This document shows, one piece after another, positions 36,158 to 43,339 of a stretch of DNA of 64,000 nt. The stretch lies in NCBI RefSeq assembly GCF_003047295.1, contig NZ_PZYZ01000001.1, forward strand, positions 558,001-622,000, in the 5' to 3' direction. A program made the position numbers and the translations under genes. The notes beneath the pieces are model-generated. The model was not told the DNA's origin, made no database searches, and saw only the letters and a list, made by a program, of their open reading frames with translations. The first letter of the stretch is position 1; each line of letters begins with the position of its first letter. This DNA is from Nocardioides sediminis. GTDB lineage: Bacteria > Actinomycetota > Actinomycetes > Propionibacteriales > Nocardioidaceae.

Positions 36158-37227
36158 CGCCCTCCCTCGGCCCCTTCGTCAGCCTCAGCTCGGCGATCCT
36201 CAAGGGCTTCCTCCGCGACAAGGCCTCGGTCTTCTTCGCGCTCGTCTTCCCGCTGATGTTCCTGGTGCTCTTCGGCGGCATCTTCGGCGACCAGGAGCAG
36301 TCCCGGCTCGACATGGTCCAGGTGGGCGCGGTGCCGCTGCTGGACGACATGCCCGAGCAGGCGCGTGCCGCCTTCGACGCGACCTTCGCCGTCGAGACCA
36401 GCGACGACCTCGACGCGGCGATCGGCGAGGTGCGCACCGGCGACGCCGACGTCGCGGTCCAGATGCAGGGGGACGAGCTGGTCGCCCACTACACGCGCAC
36501 CGACCAGGTGGGGTCGGCCATCGTGCAGGGGTCGCTGCGCGCCTTCGTCGACGGGACCAACGTCGCCCTGTCCGGGCAGCCGCCGACCTACTCGCTGCGC
36601 ACCGAGGCGGTCGAGGACGACTCGCTCAAGGCGATCGCCTACGTGACGCCCGGCCTGCTCGGCTGGGCGGTGGCGATGAGCGCGGCGTTCGGGGCGGCGG
36701 CCACCCTCAACGGCTGGCGGCAGTCCCGCCTGCTCCGCCGCCTCCAGCTCGCGCCGGTGAGCACCCGCACGCTCGTCTCCGCGCGGGTGGCGGTGACGCT
36801 GGGCATCGCGCTGGTGCAGATGGCGGTCTTCCTGGGGCTCGGCGTCGCCTTCTTCGACCTGGTCCTGACCGGCGCCTGGCCGGCGGCGATCCCGCTCCTC
36901 GTCGTCGGGACCCTGTGCTTCATGGCGATCGGGCTGCTCGCCGGCGCCGTCGCCAAGACGACGGAGGGGGCGGTCAACATGGCCAACTTCATCGTCCTGC
37001 CGATGGCCTTCCTGTCCGGCTCGTTCTTCCCGCTCGAGGGCGCCCCGGACTGGCTGCAGGGCCTGTCGCAGGTGCTGCCGCTGCGCCACCTCAACGACGG
37101 GATGCTCGACGTGATGGTGCGCGACCAGCCCTGGACCGCGGCCCTCGTCCCGATGGCGATCCTCGCGGCGTTCGCCGTCGTCGTCACGCTGCTCGCCGCG
37201 CGGCTGTTCCGGTGGGAGTCCACCTGA
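36154..37227 (+). CDS. ABC-2 type transporter permease
   Basis: A 357-residue membrane protein with one N-terminal helix (ASVFFALVFPLMFLVLFGGIF region), a large extracytoplasmic domain of about 130 residues, and five to six C-terminal helices, the layout of ABC-2 (DrrB/YhgE-like) permeases. NGWRQSRLLRRLQLAPVS is the coupling-helix region, and FLSGSFFPLE is a common segment of the family. It forms a half- or full exporter with the ATPase upstream. Confidence 0.9.
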   Translation: MTPSLGPFVSLSSAILKGFLRDKASVFFALVFPLMFLVLFGGIFGDQEQSRLDMVQVGAVPLLDDMPEQARAAFDATFAVETSDDLDAAIGEVRTGDADVAVQMQGDELVAHYTRTDQVGSAIVQGSLRAFVDGTNVALSGQPPTYSLRTEAVEDDSLKAIAYVTPGLLGWAVAMSAAFGAAATLNGWRQSRLLRRLQLAPVSTRTLVSARVAVTLGIALVQMAVFLGLGVAFFDLVLTGAWPAAIPLLVVGTLCFMAIGLLAGAVAKTTEGAVNMANFIVLPMAFLSGSFFPLEGAPDWLQGLSQVLPLRHLNDGMLDVMVRDQPWTAALVPMAILAAFAVVVTLLAARLFRWEST

Positions 37228-37257
37228 CGGTGGCAGCCGCCTCGTCGGGCGTCCGCC

Positions 37258-37307
37258 GGGACGTCCGACGGACCGGTGGCGGGGGGAGCCACTTCGTCGG
37301 ACGTCCC
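37258..37307. terminator. 13-bp perfect inverted repeat after the ABC operon
   Basis: GGGACGTCCGACG (37258-37270) pairs perfectly with 37295-37307 across a 24-nt loop, beginning 31 bp after the permease stop. It can act as a factor-independent terminator of the U-less type common in actinobacteria. Its core CGTCCGACG recurs in a second inverted repeat just downstream, so an operator role is also possible. Confidence 0.5.
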
Positions 37308-37312
37308 GACCA

Positions 37313-37347
37313 GCGTCCGACGGTCCGGCGGCCGCCCCGTCGGACGC
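37313..37347. promoter_or_regulatory. 10-bp inverted repeat overlapping the SDR promoter
   Basis: GCGTCCGACG (37313-37322) and CGTCGGACGC (37338-37347) are perfect inverted copies with a 15-nt spacer. The right arm contains the TCGGAC used as -35 box for the SDR gene. Binding of a regulator here would block that promoter. This is inference from position. Confidence 0.4.
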
Positions 37348-37368
37348 TCGACGGCCTGCGTCTAGGGT
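37340..37368 (+). promoter_or_regulatory. Promoter of the SDR gene (leaderless)
   Basis: TCGGAC (37340-37345), a 17-bp spacer and TAGGGT (37363-37368) lie 7 bp before the GTG. There is no ribosome site, suggesting a leaderless transcript. Confidence 0.55.
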
Positions 37369-37375
37369 CGGCGCC

Positions 37376-38263
37376 GTGAGCCTGCTCCTCCAGACCCCGC
37401 GCGCCCGCGTCGGCCGCCTCGTCCGTCGCGTCACCGGTGCCCACAGCCCGCTGATGGGGGCGACCGTGATGGTCACCGGCGCCTCGTCCGGGATCGGCGA
37501 GGCGACGTCGTACGCCGTGGCCCGACGCGGTGCGCACGTCCTCCTGGTCGCCCGGCGCGCCGACGAGCTCGAGCGGGTGCGGGCGGCGATCGTGGCGGAC
37601 GGCGGCCGCGCGACGGCGTACACCGTGGACCTCACCGACGGCGACGCGATCGATGCCCTGGTGGCCGAGGTGCTCGAGCGGCACAGCGCCGTCGACTACC
37701 TCGTCAACAATGCCGGTCGCTCGATCCGCCGCTCGCTGGACCTGTCCTACGACCGGTTCCACGACTTCGAGCGGATGATGGCGGTCAACTTCTTCGGGCC
37801 CGTGCGGCTGACCATGGGACTGCTGCCGGCGATGCGCGCGCAGCGGTTCGGGCACGTGGTCAACGTCGTCACGTGGGGCAACCAGGTCAAGGCCCCGAAG
37901 TTCGCGGCCTACATCGCCGCCAAGAGCGCGCTGGACGTCTTCGGCCGGATCATGGGGCGCGAGGCGTTCTTCGACAACGTCACCTGCACCAACATGCGCG
38001 TGGCGCTGGTCCGCACTCCGATGATCGGCCCCACCGACGCCTACGCCGGCCGCCGGGCCGAGTCCCCTGAGCACTGCGCCGAGCGGCTCGTCCGCGCGCT
38101 GGAGGACCGGCCCGTCACGGTCAACGGCCTCATCGGCTCGACCGCCGAGGTGCTCAACCTGGTGGCGCCCCGGCTGTCGGACTTCCTCGCCGCCGAGCTC
38201 TCGCGTCGGATGCCCGACTCCGCGGCGGCGCGGGGCGAGCCGCGCGTCCGCGACTCCGCCTGA
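37376..38263 (+). CDS. Short-chain dehydrogenase/reductase
   Basis: A 295-residue classical SDR. The cofactor motif TGASSGIG is near residue 34 after an N-terminal extension with basic and hydrophobic residues, followed by VNNAG and the catalytic YIAAK. The serine usually 13 residues before the tyrosine appears as threonine (VVTWGNQ), which is uncommon. The Arg after the first strand (ARRADEL) suggests NADPH preference. The substrate is unknown. A strong hairpin at 38267-38293 follows the stop. Confidence 0.85.
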   Translation: MSLLLQTPRARVGRLVRRVTGAHSPLMGATVMVTGASSGIGEATSYAVARRGAHVLLVARRADELERVRAAIVADGGRATAYTVDLTDGDAIDALVAEVLERHSAVDYLVNNAGRSIRRSLDLSYDRFHDFERMMAVNFFGPVRLTMGLLPAMRAQRFGHVVNVVTWGNQVKAPKFAAYIAAKSALDVFGRIMGREAFFDNVTCTNMRVALVRTPMIGPTDAYAGRRAESPEHCAERLVRALEDRPVTVNGLIGSTAEVLNLVAPRLSDFLAAELSRRMPDSAAARGEPRVRDSA

Positions 38264-38266
38264 GCA

Positions 38267-38293
38267 GGCGCCGGCCGCGCGAGGCCGCGCGCC
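38267..38293. terminator. Bidirectional terminator hairpin between SDR and ku
   Basis: GGCGCCGGCC (38267-38276) pairs with GGCCGCGCGCC (38283-38293) with one bulged base and a 6-nt loop. It lies 3 bp after the SDR stop and 15 bp after the end of the oppositely oriented ku gene, so it can end both transcripts. Confidence 0.6.
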
Positions 38294-38308
38294 AGTGGGA
38301 CGGAGGGG

Positions 38309-39286
38309 TCAGCTCGCCTTCTTGGCGGCGGCCTTCTTCGCCGGGGCCTTCTTGGCCGTCTTCTTGGCGGGCGCCTTCTTGGCCGCGGCCTTCTTGGTCG
38401 TCGACTTCTTCGCCGTCGAGGACGACCCGGACTTCTTGGCGGCGGTCTTCCTCGCCGGCTTCTCCTCGTCAGCGTCCTCGTCGGAATCGGCCGGCGCCTC
38501 GCCCCGCGCGGTCTTGGCGGCCGCGACCGACTTCTGGAGAGCGGCGAGCAGGTCGACCACCTCGCCGGAGGTCTTGGTGGAGGTGGCGGTCCGCTTGACC
38601 TCGCCGCCCTCGATCTTGGCCTTGACCAGCGCCTCGACGGCGCCGGCGTAGTCGTCCTCGAACTCCGTGGCGTCGAAGTCGCCGGCGAGGGTCTCGACGA
38701 GCATGTGCGCCATCTTGACCTCCTGGTCCTTGACGTCGCCGACCTCCACGTCGAAGTCGGGGACCCGGACCTCGTCGGGCCACATCATCGTCTGCAGCAC
38801 GATCACGTCGCCGCGGTCGGTGCTGCGCACCCGGAGCACGGCCACCGACGTCCGCTGCCGCAGGGCCACGGTCACCACGGCCATCCGGTCCGCGTCCTTG
38901 AGCGCCTGGCGCAGGAGCGCGTAGGGCTTGGCGCCGGACTTCTCCGGCTCGAGGTAGTAGGACTTCTCGAACAGCATCGGGTCGATCTGGTCGCTGGGCA
39001 CGAACTTCTCGACCGCGATCTCGCGCGACGAGGTCGCCGGCAGCTCGGCCATGTCCTCGTCGCTGAGGATGACCATCTCGCCGTCCTCGGTCTCGTAGCC
39101 CTTGGCGATGTCGGAGTAGGGCACCTCCTCGCCGTCGAGGGAGCAGACGCGCTGGTACTTGATGCGTCCGCCGTCCTTGGCGTGCACCTGGCGGAAGGAC
39201 ACGTCGTGGGACTCGGTGGCGGCGTAGAGCTTGACCGGCACGCTCACCAGGCCGAAGGAGACCGCGCCCTTCCAGATCGCTCGCAT
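38309..39286 (-). CDS. ku: Non-homologous end joining protein Ku
   Basis: A 325-residue bacterial Ku, the homodimer that threads onto DNA double-strand ends and recruits the ligase. The start MRAIWKGAVSFGLVSVPVKL is the standard bacterial Ku opening, and the core beta-barrel continues to about residue 255 (MAHMLVE and FDATEFEDDY). From about residue 275 the tail is a Lys/Ala/Pro low-complexity segment of AAKK/APAKK units, as in extended-tail Ku proteins where it binds DNA. Only 16 bp separate its start from the divergent ligase start. An upstream in-frame Met (MGHAYP) is less likely. Confidence 0.95.
   Translation of the reverse strand: MRAIWKGAVSFGLVSVPVKLYAATESHDVSFRQVHAKDGGRIKYQRVCSLDGEEVPYSDIAKGYETEDGEMVILSDEDMAELPATSSREIAVEKFVPSDQIDPMLFEKSYYLEPEKSGAKPYALLRQALKDADRMAVVTVALRQRTSVAVLRVRSTDRGDVIVLQTMMWPDEVRVPDFDVEVGDVKDQEVKMAHMLVETLAGDFDATEFEDDYAGAVEALVKAKIEGGEVKRTATSTKTSGEVVDLLAALQKSVAAAKTARGEAPADSDEDADEEKPARKTAAKKSGSSSTAKKSTTKKAAAKKAPAKKTAKKAPAKKAAAKKAS
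38312..38425 (-). repeat. Low-complexity Lys/Ala tail of Ku
   Basis: This stretch encodes about 38 residues built from AAKK, APAKK and TAKK units at the end of Ku. The DNA repeats GGCCTTCTT and GCCTTCTTGG-like blocks accordingly. Such tails vary in length between strains and usually mediate DNA binding. Confidence 0.8.
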
Positions 39287-39302
39287 GGGGTAAGCATGTC
39301 CC

Positions 39303-40235
39303 ATGCGTCCCATGCTCGCCACCAAGGCGGACCGCCTCCCCACCGGCGAGGGGTGGTCGCACGAGGTGAAGTGGGACGGCGTCCGGATCCTCGCCGACGT
39401 CCGCGAGGGGAGCGGCGGACGGGCCCGCCTGTGGACCCGCAACGGCAACGACGCGTCGGTCGCGTGGCCCGACGTGCACGGCAGCCCGCTCGGGGACCGC
39501 GACCTGCTCGTCGACGGTGAGATCATCGGGCTCAACGCCGAGGGCCTGCCCGACTTCTCCGTCCTCCAGGAGCGGATGCACGTCCGCTCCGCGACGACCG
39601 CGGCCCGGCTCGCGGAGCGGGTCCCGGCGACGTACATGGTCTTCGACCTTCTCCGCCTCGACGGCGAGGACCTGACCGGGCGCCCGCTGTCGGAGCGGCG
39701 CGAGCTGCTCGACGGGCTCGGTCTGTCGGGAACCTGGCAGGTCCCCGCGTCGTACGACGACGGCGCGATGCTGCTCGACGCCACCCGGCAGCAGGGTCTC
39801 GAGGGAGTCGTGAGCAAGCGGCTCTCCTCGCGCTACACCTTCGACGCCCGCAGCCCCCATTGGGTCAAGCTGGCGCACCGGCACCGGTTCTCCTACGTCG
39901 TCGCGGGCTGGCGGCCCCAGGAGGGGACCAGCGACCGACTGGCCGCGCTGCTGGTGGGGGAGCCCACGCCCGAGGGGCTGATGTACCGCGGCCGCGTCGG
40001 CAGCGGCATCGGCGGCGCTGCGAGCCGGCTGCTCACCGATCTCCTTGCGGGCACCGAGCGGGACGACAGCCCGTTCGCCGACGAAGTGCCGCGCGTCGAC
40101 GCCACCGGCACCCGCTGGGTGGAGCCGCGGGTCGTCGTGGACGTCGACACCCACAGCCGCACGCCGGGCAAGCGCCTGCGCCAGCCGTCGTACCGCGGTG
40201 TGCGATCCGACCTGACCCCGGAGGACCTGACGTGA
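39303..40235 (+). CDS. ATP-dependent DNA ligase (LigD ligase-domain type)
   Basis: A 310-residue ATP-dependent DNA ligase. The adenylated lysine is in EVKWDGVR near residue 23, with DGEIIGL, VFDLLRLDGEDL, GLEGVVSKR and SPHWVKLAHR as motifs III to V, followed by an OB-fold region (VVAGWRPQEG). It matches the ligase domain of LigD or stand-alone LigC. The polymerase domain is encoded separately at 40933-41847 and no phosphoesterase domain is present, so LigD is split here. It diverges from ku across 16 bp and overlaps the next gene by GTGA. Confidence 0.9.
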   Translation: MRPMLATKADRLPTGEGWSHEVKWDGVRILADVREGSGGRARLWTRNGNDASVAWPDVHGSPLGDRDLLVDGEIIGLNAEGLPDFSVLQERMHVRSATTAARLAERVPATYMVFDLLRLDGEDLTGRPLSERRELLDGLGLSGTWQVPASYDDGAMLLDATRQQGLEGVVSKRLSSRYTFDARSPHWVKLAHRHRFSYVVAGWRPQEGTSDRLAALLVGEPTPEGLMYRGRVGSGIGGAASRLLTDLLAGTERDDSPFADEVPRVDATGTRWVEPRVVVDVDTHSRTPGKRLRQPSYRGVRSDLTPEDLT

Positions 40236-40933
40236 GGACCCTGCTGGCCGCCCTGATCGCGTGCCTGCTGCCGACCCTGGCGTTGCCGGCCGCAGCGTTT
40301 GCACCGGCGGAGGAGGCGCTCGTCCTGGGCGGCGTGCGCGTCGACGCCGGCCCCACCACGACCCAGGTGGTGACCGTCGACCACACCGGCGGCCACCGGG
40401 CCCGGGTCACCTACTGGCGGCTCGTTCGCGGGGAGTGGAGGGCGCGGATGAGCACCACGGACGGGCGCATCGGGTACGGCGGACTGGTCGCCGGGGAACG
40501 TCGGGTGCAGGGCACCGGCACCACGCCGCTGGGCACCTACGGCCTGATGTCCGTCTTCGGCACCCACCCGGCGAGCGACGCGGGGGCGCTGGACTACCGC
40601 CGCATCCGCCGCGGCGACCACTGGGTCCAGGACAACGCGTCGCCGCACTACAACCGCTACCGCAACCAGCGGCAGGGCGGGTTCCGCTGGTGGCTCCCCG
40701 CGTCGCACCCCGACTCCTCGGAGCGGCTGACCGACTACCGGCGGCAGTACGAGTGGTCGATCGTCACCTCCTTCAACCACGAGCAGGTACGCCGCCGCGG
40801 CGCCGGGATCTTCCTGCACGTCAGCGGCCGCGGGGCCACGGCCGGGTGCGTGTCGGCGCCGCGCCCGTTCCTCCGTGCGCTCGTACGACGACTCGACCCG
40901 GCGGCCGCGCCGGTGATCCCGATCGGCCGCTGA
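40232..40933 (+). CDS. L,D-transpeptidase-like secreted protein
   Basis: A 233-residue protein with a signal peptide (RTLLAALIACLLPTLALPAAAFA) and a C-terminal YkuD-type active site: His in FLHVSGRG and the cysteine in TAGCVSAP near residue 210. Such enzymes cross-link or modify peptidoglycan outside the membrane. The family core is partly divergent (PLGTYGLMSVFGTHP corresponds to the usual TPTG segment). It lies between the ligase and polymerase genes and overlaps both by 4 bp and 1 bp, an odd place for a cell-wall enzyme. GTG 40232 begins directly at the signal peptide. Confidence 0.8.
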   Translation: MRTLLAALIACLLPTLALPAAAFAPAEEALVLGGVRVDAGPTTTQVVTVDHTGGHRARVTYWRLVRGEWRARMSTTDGRIGYGGLVAGERRVQGTGTTPLGTYGLMSVFGTHPASDAGALDYRRIRRGDHWVQDNASPHYNRYRNQRQGGFRWWLPASHPDSSERLTDYRRQYEWSIVTSFNHEQVRRRGAGIFLHVSGRGATAGCVSAPRPFLRALVRRLDPAAAPVIPIGR

Positions 40934-41847
40934 TGAGCCCCGGTGACGTGCAGGTCGACGTCGAGGGGCGGACCCTGTCGATCAGCAACCTCGACAAGGT
41001 GCTCTACCCGCGGACCGGCACGACCAAGGGCGAGGTGCTCCACTACTACGCGGAGATCGCCGGCGTGCTGCTCCCGCACCTCAGGGACCGGGCGGTGACG
41101 CGCATCCGCTGGCCGCACGGGGTGGAGGGCGAGAGCTTCTTCGAGAAGAACAAGCCCGCGGGCACCCCGTCCTGGGTGCGCACCGCCAGCGTGCCGACGA
41201 CGGGCTCGCGCGCGCGGCGTACCGGCGGGGAGCCGGACCGCGACACGATCGACTTCCCGGTCTGCGACGACCTCGCGACGCTCACCTGGCTGGCCAACCT
41301 CGCCGCGCTCGAGCTGCACGTGCACCAGTGGCGGGTGACCAAGGCGGGACGGCCGCGCAAGCCCGACCGCCTCGTCATCGACCTCGACCCCGGCGAGCCC
41401 GCCGGCCTGCACGAGTGCTGCCAGGTCGCCCTGATGGTGCGCGACGCCCTCGCCGAGCGGGACCTGGACTGCAGTCCGGTCACGAGCGGCAGCAAGGGCC
41501 TGCACCTGTACGCCGCCCTGCCGGGGCGCCTGGACAGCGACGGCACGACGGCGCTGGCCAAGGAGGTCGCCGAGGAGCTCCAGGCGTCCCACCCGGCGCT
41601 GGTCACCGCCGCGATGACCAAGGCTAAGCGGCCGGGCAAGGTCTTCCTCGACTGGTCGCAGAACTCCGGCTCCAAGACCACGATCTCGCCCTACTCGCTG
41701 CGCGGGCGGGCCGTGCCCACCGTCGCGACACCCATCACGTGGGACGAGGTCGAGGAGGGGGCCGAGGACCCGGTCGGTCTGGACCAGTTCCGCTTCGAGG
41801 AGGTCCTCGAGCGGGTCCGGGAGCACGGGGACCTGTTCCACGCCTGA
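40933..41847 (+). CDS. LigD-type DNA polymerase/primase domain protein
   Basis: A 304-residue stand-alone polymerase domain of the archaeo-eukaryotic primase superfamily, as found in LigD. It opens with VEGRTLSISNLDKVLYP, shows FFEKNKPAGTP, the metal-binding VIDLDPGEPA, SGSKGLHLYA with the active-site histidine, and KVFLDWSQNSGSKTTISPYSLR. It fills gaps with ribonucleotides or deoxynucleotides during end joining. Together with the separate ligase and Ku it makes a full NHEJ set lacking only the 3'-phosphoesterase. ATG shares a base with the upstream stop. Confidence 0.92.
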   Translation: MSPGDVQVDVEGRTLSISNLDKVLYPRTGTTKGEVLHYYAEIAGVLLPHLRDRAVTRIRWPHGVEGESFFEKNKPAGTPSWVRTASVPTTGSRARRTGGEPDRDTIDFPVCDDLATLTWLANLAALELHVHQWRVTKAGRPRKPDRLVIDLDPGEPAGLHECCQVALMVRDALAERDLDCSPVTSGSKGLHLYAALPGRLDSDGTTALAKEVAEELQASHPALVTAAMTKAKRPGKVFLDWSQNSGSKTTISPYSLRGRAVPTVATPITWDEVEEGAEDPVGLDQFRFEEVLERVREHGDLFHA

Positions 41848-41868
41848 GCGCGGTGCCACCATGGCCGG

Positions 41869-42345
41869 GTGACGACGGACGCACCTCAGCCGGATGCCCC
41901 GTCGGACCCGGGGGAGTCGCGTGGACGTGGTCCCGTGCGCCGCTGGATGCGCGCGCGGCCGGCCGACGTGATCGACGTGTTCGTCTACGTCGTCGTCCTC
42001 AACCTCGCGATCGAGCACCTTCCCGCGGTGATCAGCGAGGGGTTCACGCTCTCGCTGCTCACCGCGGTGCTCCTCAAGCTGAGCCTGGAGGTGGTGGTCC
42101 GGGTCAAGAACGTCGTGCTCGGGCACCTGCGGGCCGCGACGACGCGTCGCGGCAGGGCCGTCGCGGCGCTGGCGCTGTGGGTGGTGGCGGCCGGCAGCAA
42201 GCTCGTCGTGCTGTGGCTGGTCGACGTCGTCTTCGGGAGCGCGGTGCAGCTGGGAGGCTTCGTCTCGGTGACCCTGCTCGTGGTCGCGCTCCTGCTGTCG
42301 CGGGCGGCCGTACGCCGCCTCCTCGTCGACGTGCCGACGGGCTGA
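41869..42345 (+). CDS. Small integral membrane protein, function unknown
   Basis: A 158-residue protein with a Pro/Arg-rich N-terminus and three or four hydrophobic helices (around residues 33-55, 58-75, 98-120 and 125-145). It resembles no family I can name with certainty. The second helix is followed by a basic loop (RVKNVVLGHLRAATTRRGR). GTG 41869 is the first good start 21 bp after the polymerase gene and the frame is closed upstream of it by a nearby stop. No obvious ribosome site is present. Confidence 0.65.
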   Translation: MTTDAPQPDAPSDPGESRGRGPVRRWMRARPADVIDVFVYVVVLNLAIEHLPAVISEGFTLSLLTAVLLKLSLEVVVRVKNVVLGHLRAATTRRGRAVAALALWVVAAGSKLVVLWLVDVVFGSAVQLGGFVSVTLLVVALLLSRAAVRRLLVDVPTG

Positions 42346-42446
42346 ACGGGGTCCTCGCCGGGCGTCCTGGGACCCCTGAGACTGCTGTTACCGAACGGTG
42401 GAGCAGATGTGTGCCCGTGGTGGGACCGGTGAGCAGACGCCGATCC

Positions 42447-42535
42447 TAGGTTTGTCCTGTCGGCCTCGGTCGACACCCAGACAACCGTGGTGGGTTGGGA
42501 CTGCCCGGCCGACGTACCCCCTTCGTCGGCCGGGC
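42447..42535 (+). ncRNA. Candidate small RNA between TAGGTT box and C-loop hairpin
   Basis: A -10-like TAGGTT at 42447-42452 is followed about 50 nt later by GCCCGGCCGACG (42503-42514), a 9-nt loop with five cytosines, and its perfect complement (42524-42535). A TGTCG/CGACA stem near 42458-42475 precedes it. The arrangement fits a short transcript with its own terminator. The C-rich loop recalls actinobacterial 6C RNAs, but only one such loop is seen and it has five Cs, so I do not assign that family. Confidence 0.3.
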
Positions 42536-42635
42536 CATCCAACTCACCCGTCGCGGTTGCCCACGAACGACACCCGGTCCGGGTGCGGAGGACAGCGGTC
42601 ATGCAGAGTGCCACTCTCGAGGAGCCCCTCGGAAC

Positions 42636-42641
42636 TATGCT
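42636..42641 (+). promoter_or_regulatory. -10 box of response regulator gene (leaderless)
   Basis: TATGCT ends 7 bp before the ATG at 42649. No clear -35 and no ribosome site are seen, which fits a leaderless mRNA and supports this start over in-frame ATGs at 42601 and 42637. Confidence 0.5.
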
Positions 42642-42648
42642 CGCGCCC

Positions 42649-43338
42649 ATGGCACAGGTACTGGTCGTCGAGGACGAAGAAGACATCGCCTTCCCGCTCG
42701 TCCGCACGTTGGAGCGCGAGGGATACACCGTCACCTGGGTCCCCAGCGGTCGCGAGGCTCTCGCCCACCTGCAGAAGTCCTCGGCGGACATCATGATCCT
42801 CGACCTCGGCCTGCCCGACATGGACGGGCTGGACGTGTGCCGGGCCGCCCGGGACGGCGGCTTCGACGGCGGCATCATGATCGTCACCGCCCGCGCCGGC
42901 GAGCTCGACCGGGTGGTCGGACTCGACTTCGGGGCCGACGACTACCTCTCCAAGCCCTTCGGGCTGGCTGAGCTCCAGGCCCGCGTCCGCGCGCTGCTGC
43001 GCCGCAGCCAGGCCGCCGCGGTCCCGGCCGAGCAGGAGTCCGTCGACCCCAGCGGGCTGCGCATCGACACCGACGCGCGCCGGGTCATGCTGGCCGACAA
43101 CGAGGTCGCGCTCACGGCCAAGGAGTTCGACGTGCTGGCCCTGCTGGCCGCCCACCGCGACAAGGTCGTGCCGCGCGAGCAGCTGATGAGCGAGGTGTGG
43201 GACGAGAACTGGTTCGGCTCCACCAAGACGCTCGATGTCACCATCGGGCGGCTGCGCAACAAGCTCGAGGAGGCCGGGTCCTCCGACAAGGTGATCGCCG
43301 TCCGGGGCGTCGGCTTCCGGCTCGAGGCCGGGGACTGA
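42649..43338 (+). CDS. Response regulator, OmpR/PhoB family
   Basis: A 229-residue DNA-binding response regulator. The receiver domain has the acidic pair E8/D9, phosphoacceptor D52 in LDLGLPDMDG, Thr in VTARAG and Lys in SKPF. The winged-helix output domain (about residues 135-225) shows LTAKEFDVLALLA, REQLMSEVW and TLDVTIGRLRNKL, the recognition helix region. All receiver catalytic residues are present. It is followed at once by the sensor gene. Start 42649 is chosen because it begins one residue before the first receiver strand and is 7 bp from a -10 box. Confidence 0.93.
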   Translation: MAQVLVVEDEEDIAFPLVRTLEREGYTVTWVPSGREALAHLQKSSADIMILDLGLPDMDGLDVCRAARDGGFDGGIMIVTARAGELDRVVGLDFGADDYLSKPFGLAELQARVRALLRRSQAAAVPAEQESVDPSGLRIDTDARRVMLADNEVALTAKEFDVLALLAAHRDKVVPREQLMSEVWDENWFGSTKTLDVTIGRLRNKLEEAGSSDKVIAVRGVGFRLEAGD

Positions 43339-43339
43339 C

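Larger units (their letters stand above)
42346..42648. other. 303-bp intergenic region with promoter-like box and strong hairpin
   Basis: This gap before the response regulator contains a TAGGTT box (42447-42452), a GC-rich 12-bp hairpin (42503-42535), a short CACCCGG/CCGGGTG inverted repeat (42567-42581) and a TATGCT box (42636-42641). I see no convincing protein gene. The TAGGTT-to-hairpin stretch of about 80 nt could be a small RNA. Confidence 0.6.

Noticed and set aside
42447..42535. Assignment of the candidate RNA as 6C RNA
   Set aside because: Only one C-rich loop is visible and it has five, not six, cytosines; the second hairpin expected for the family is not found.
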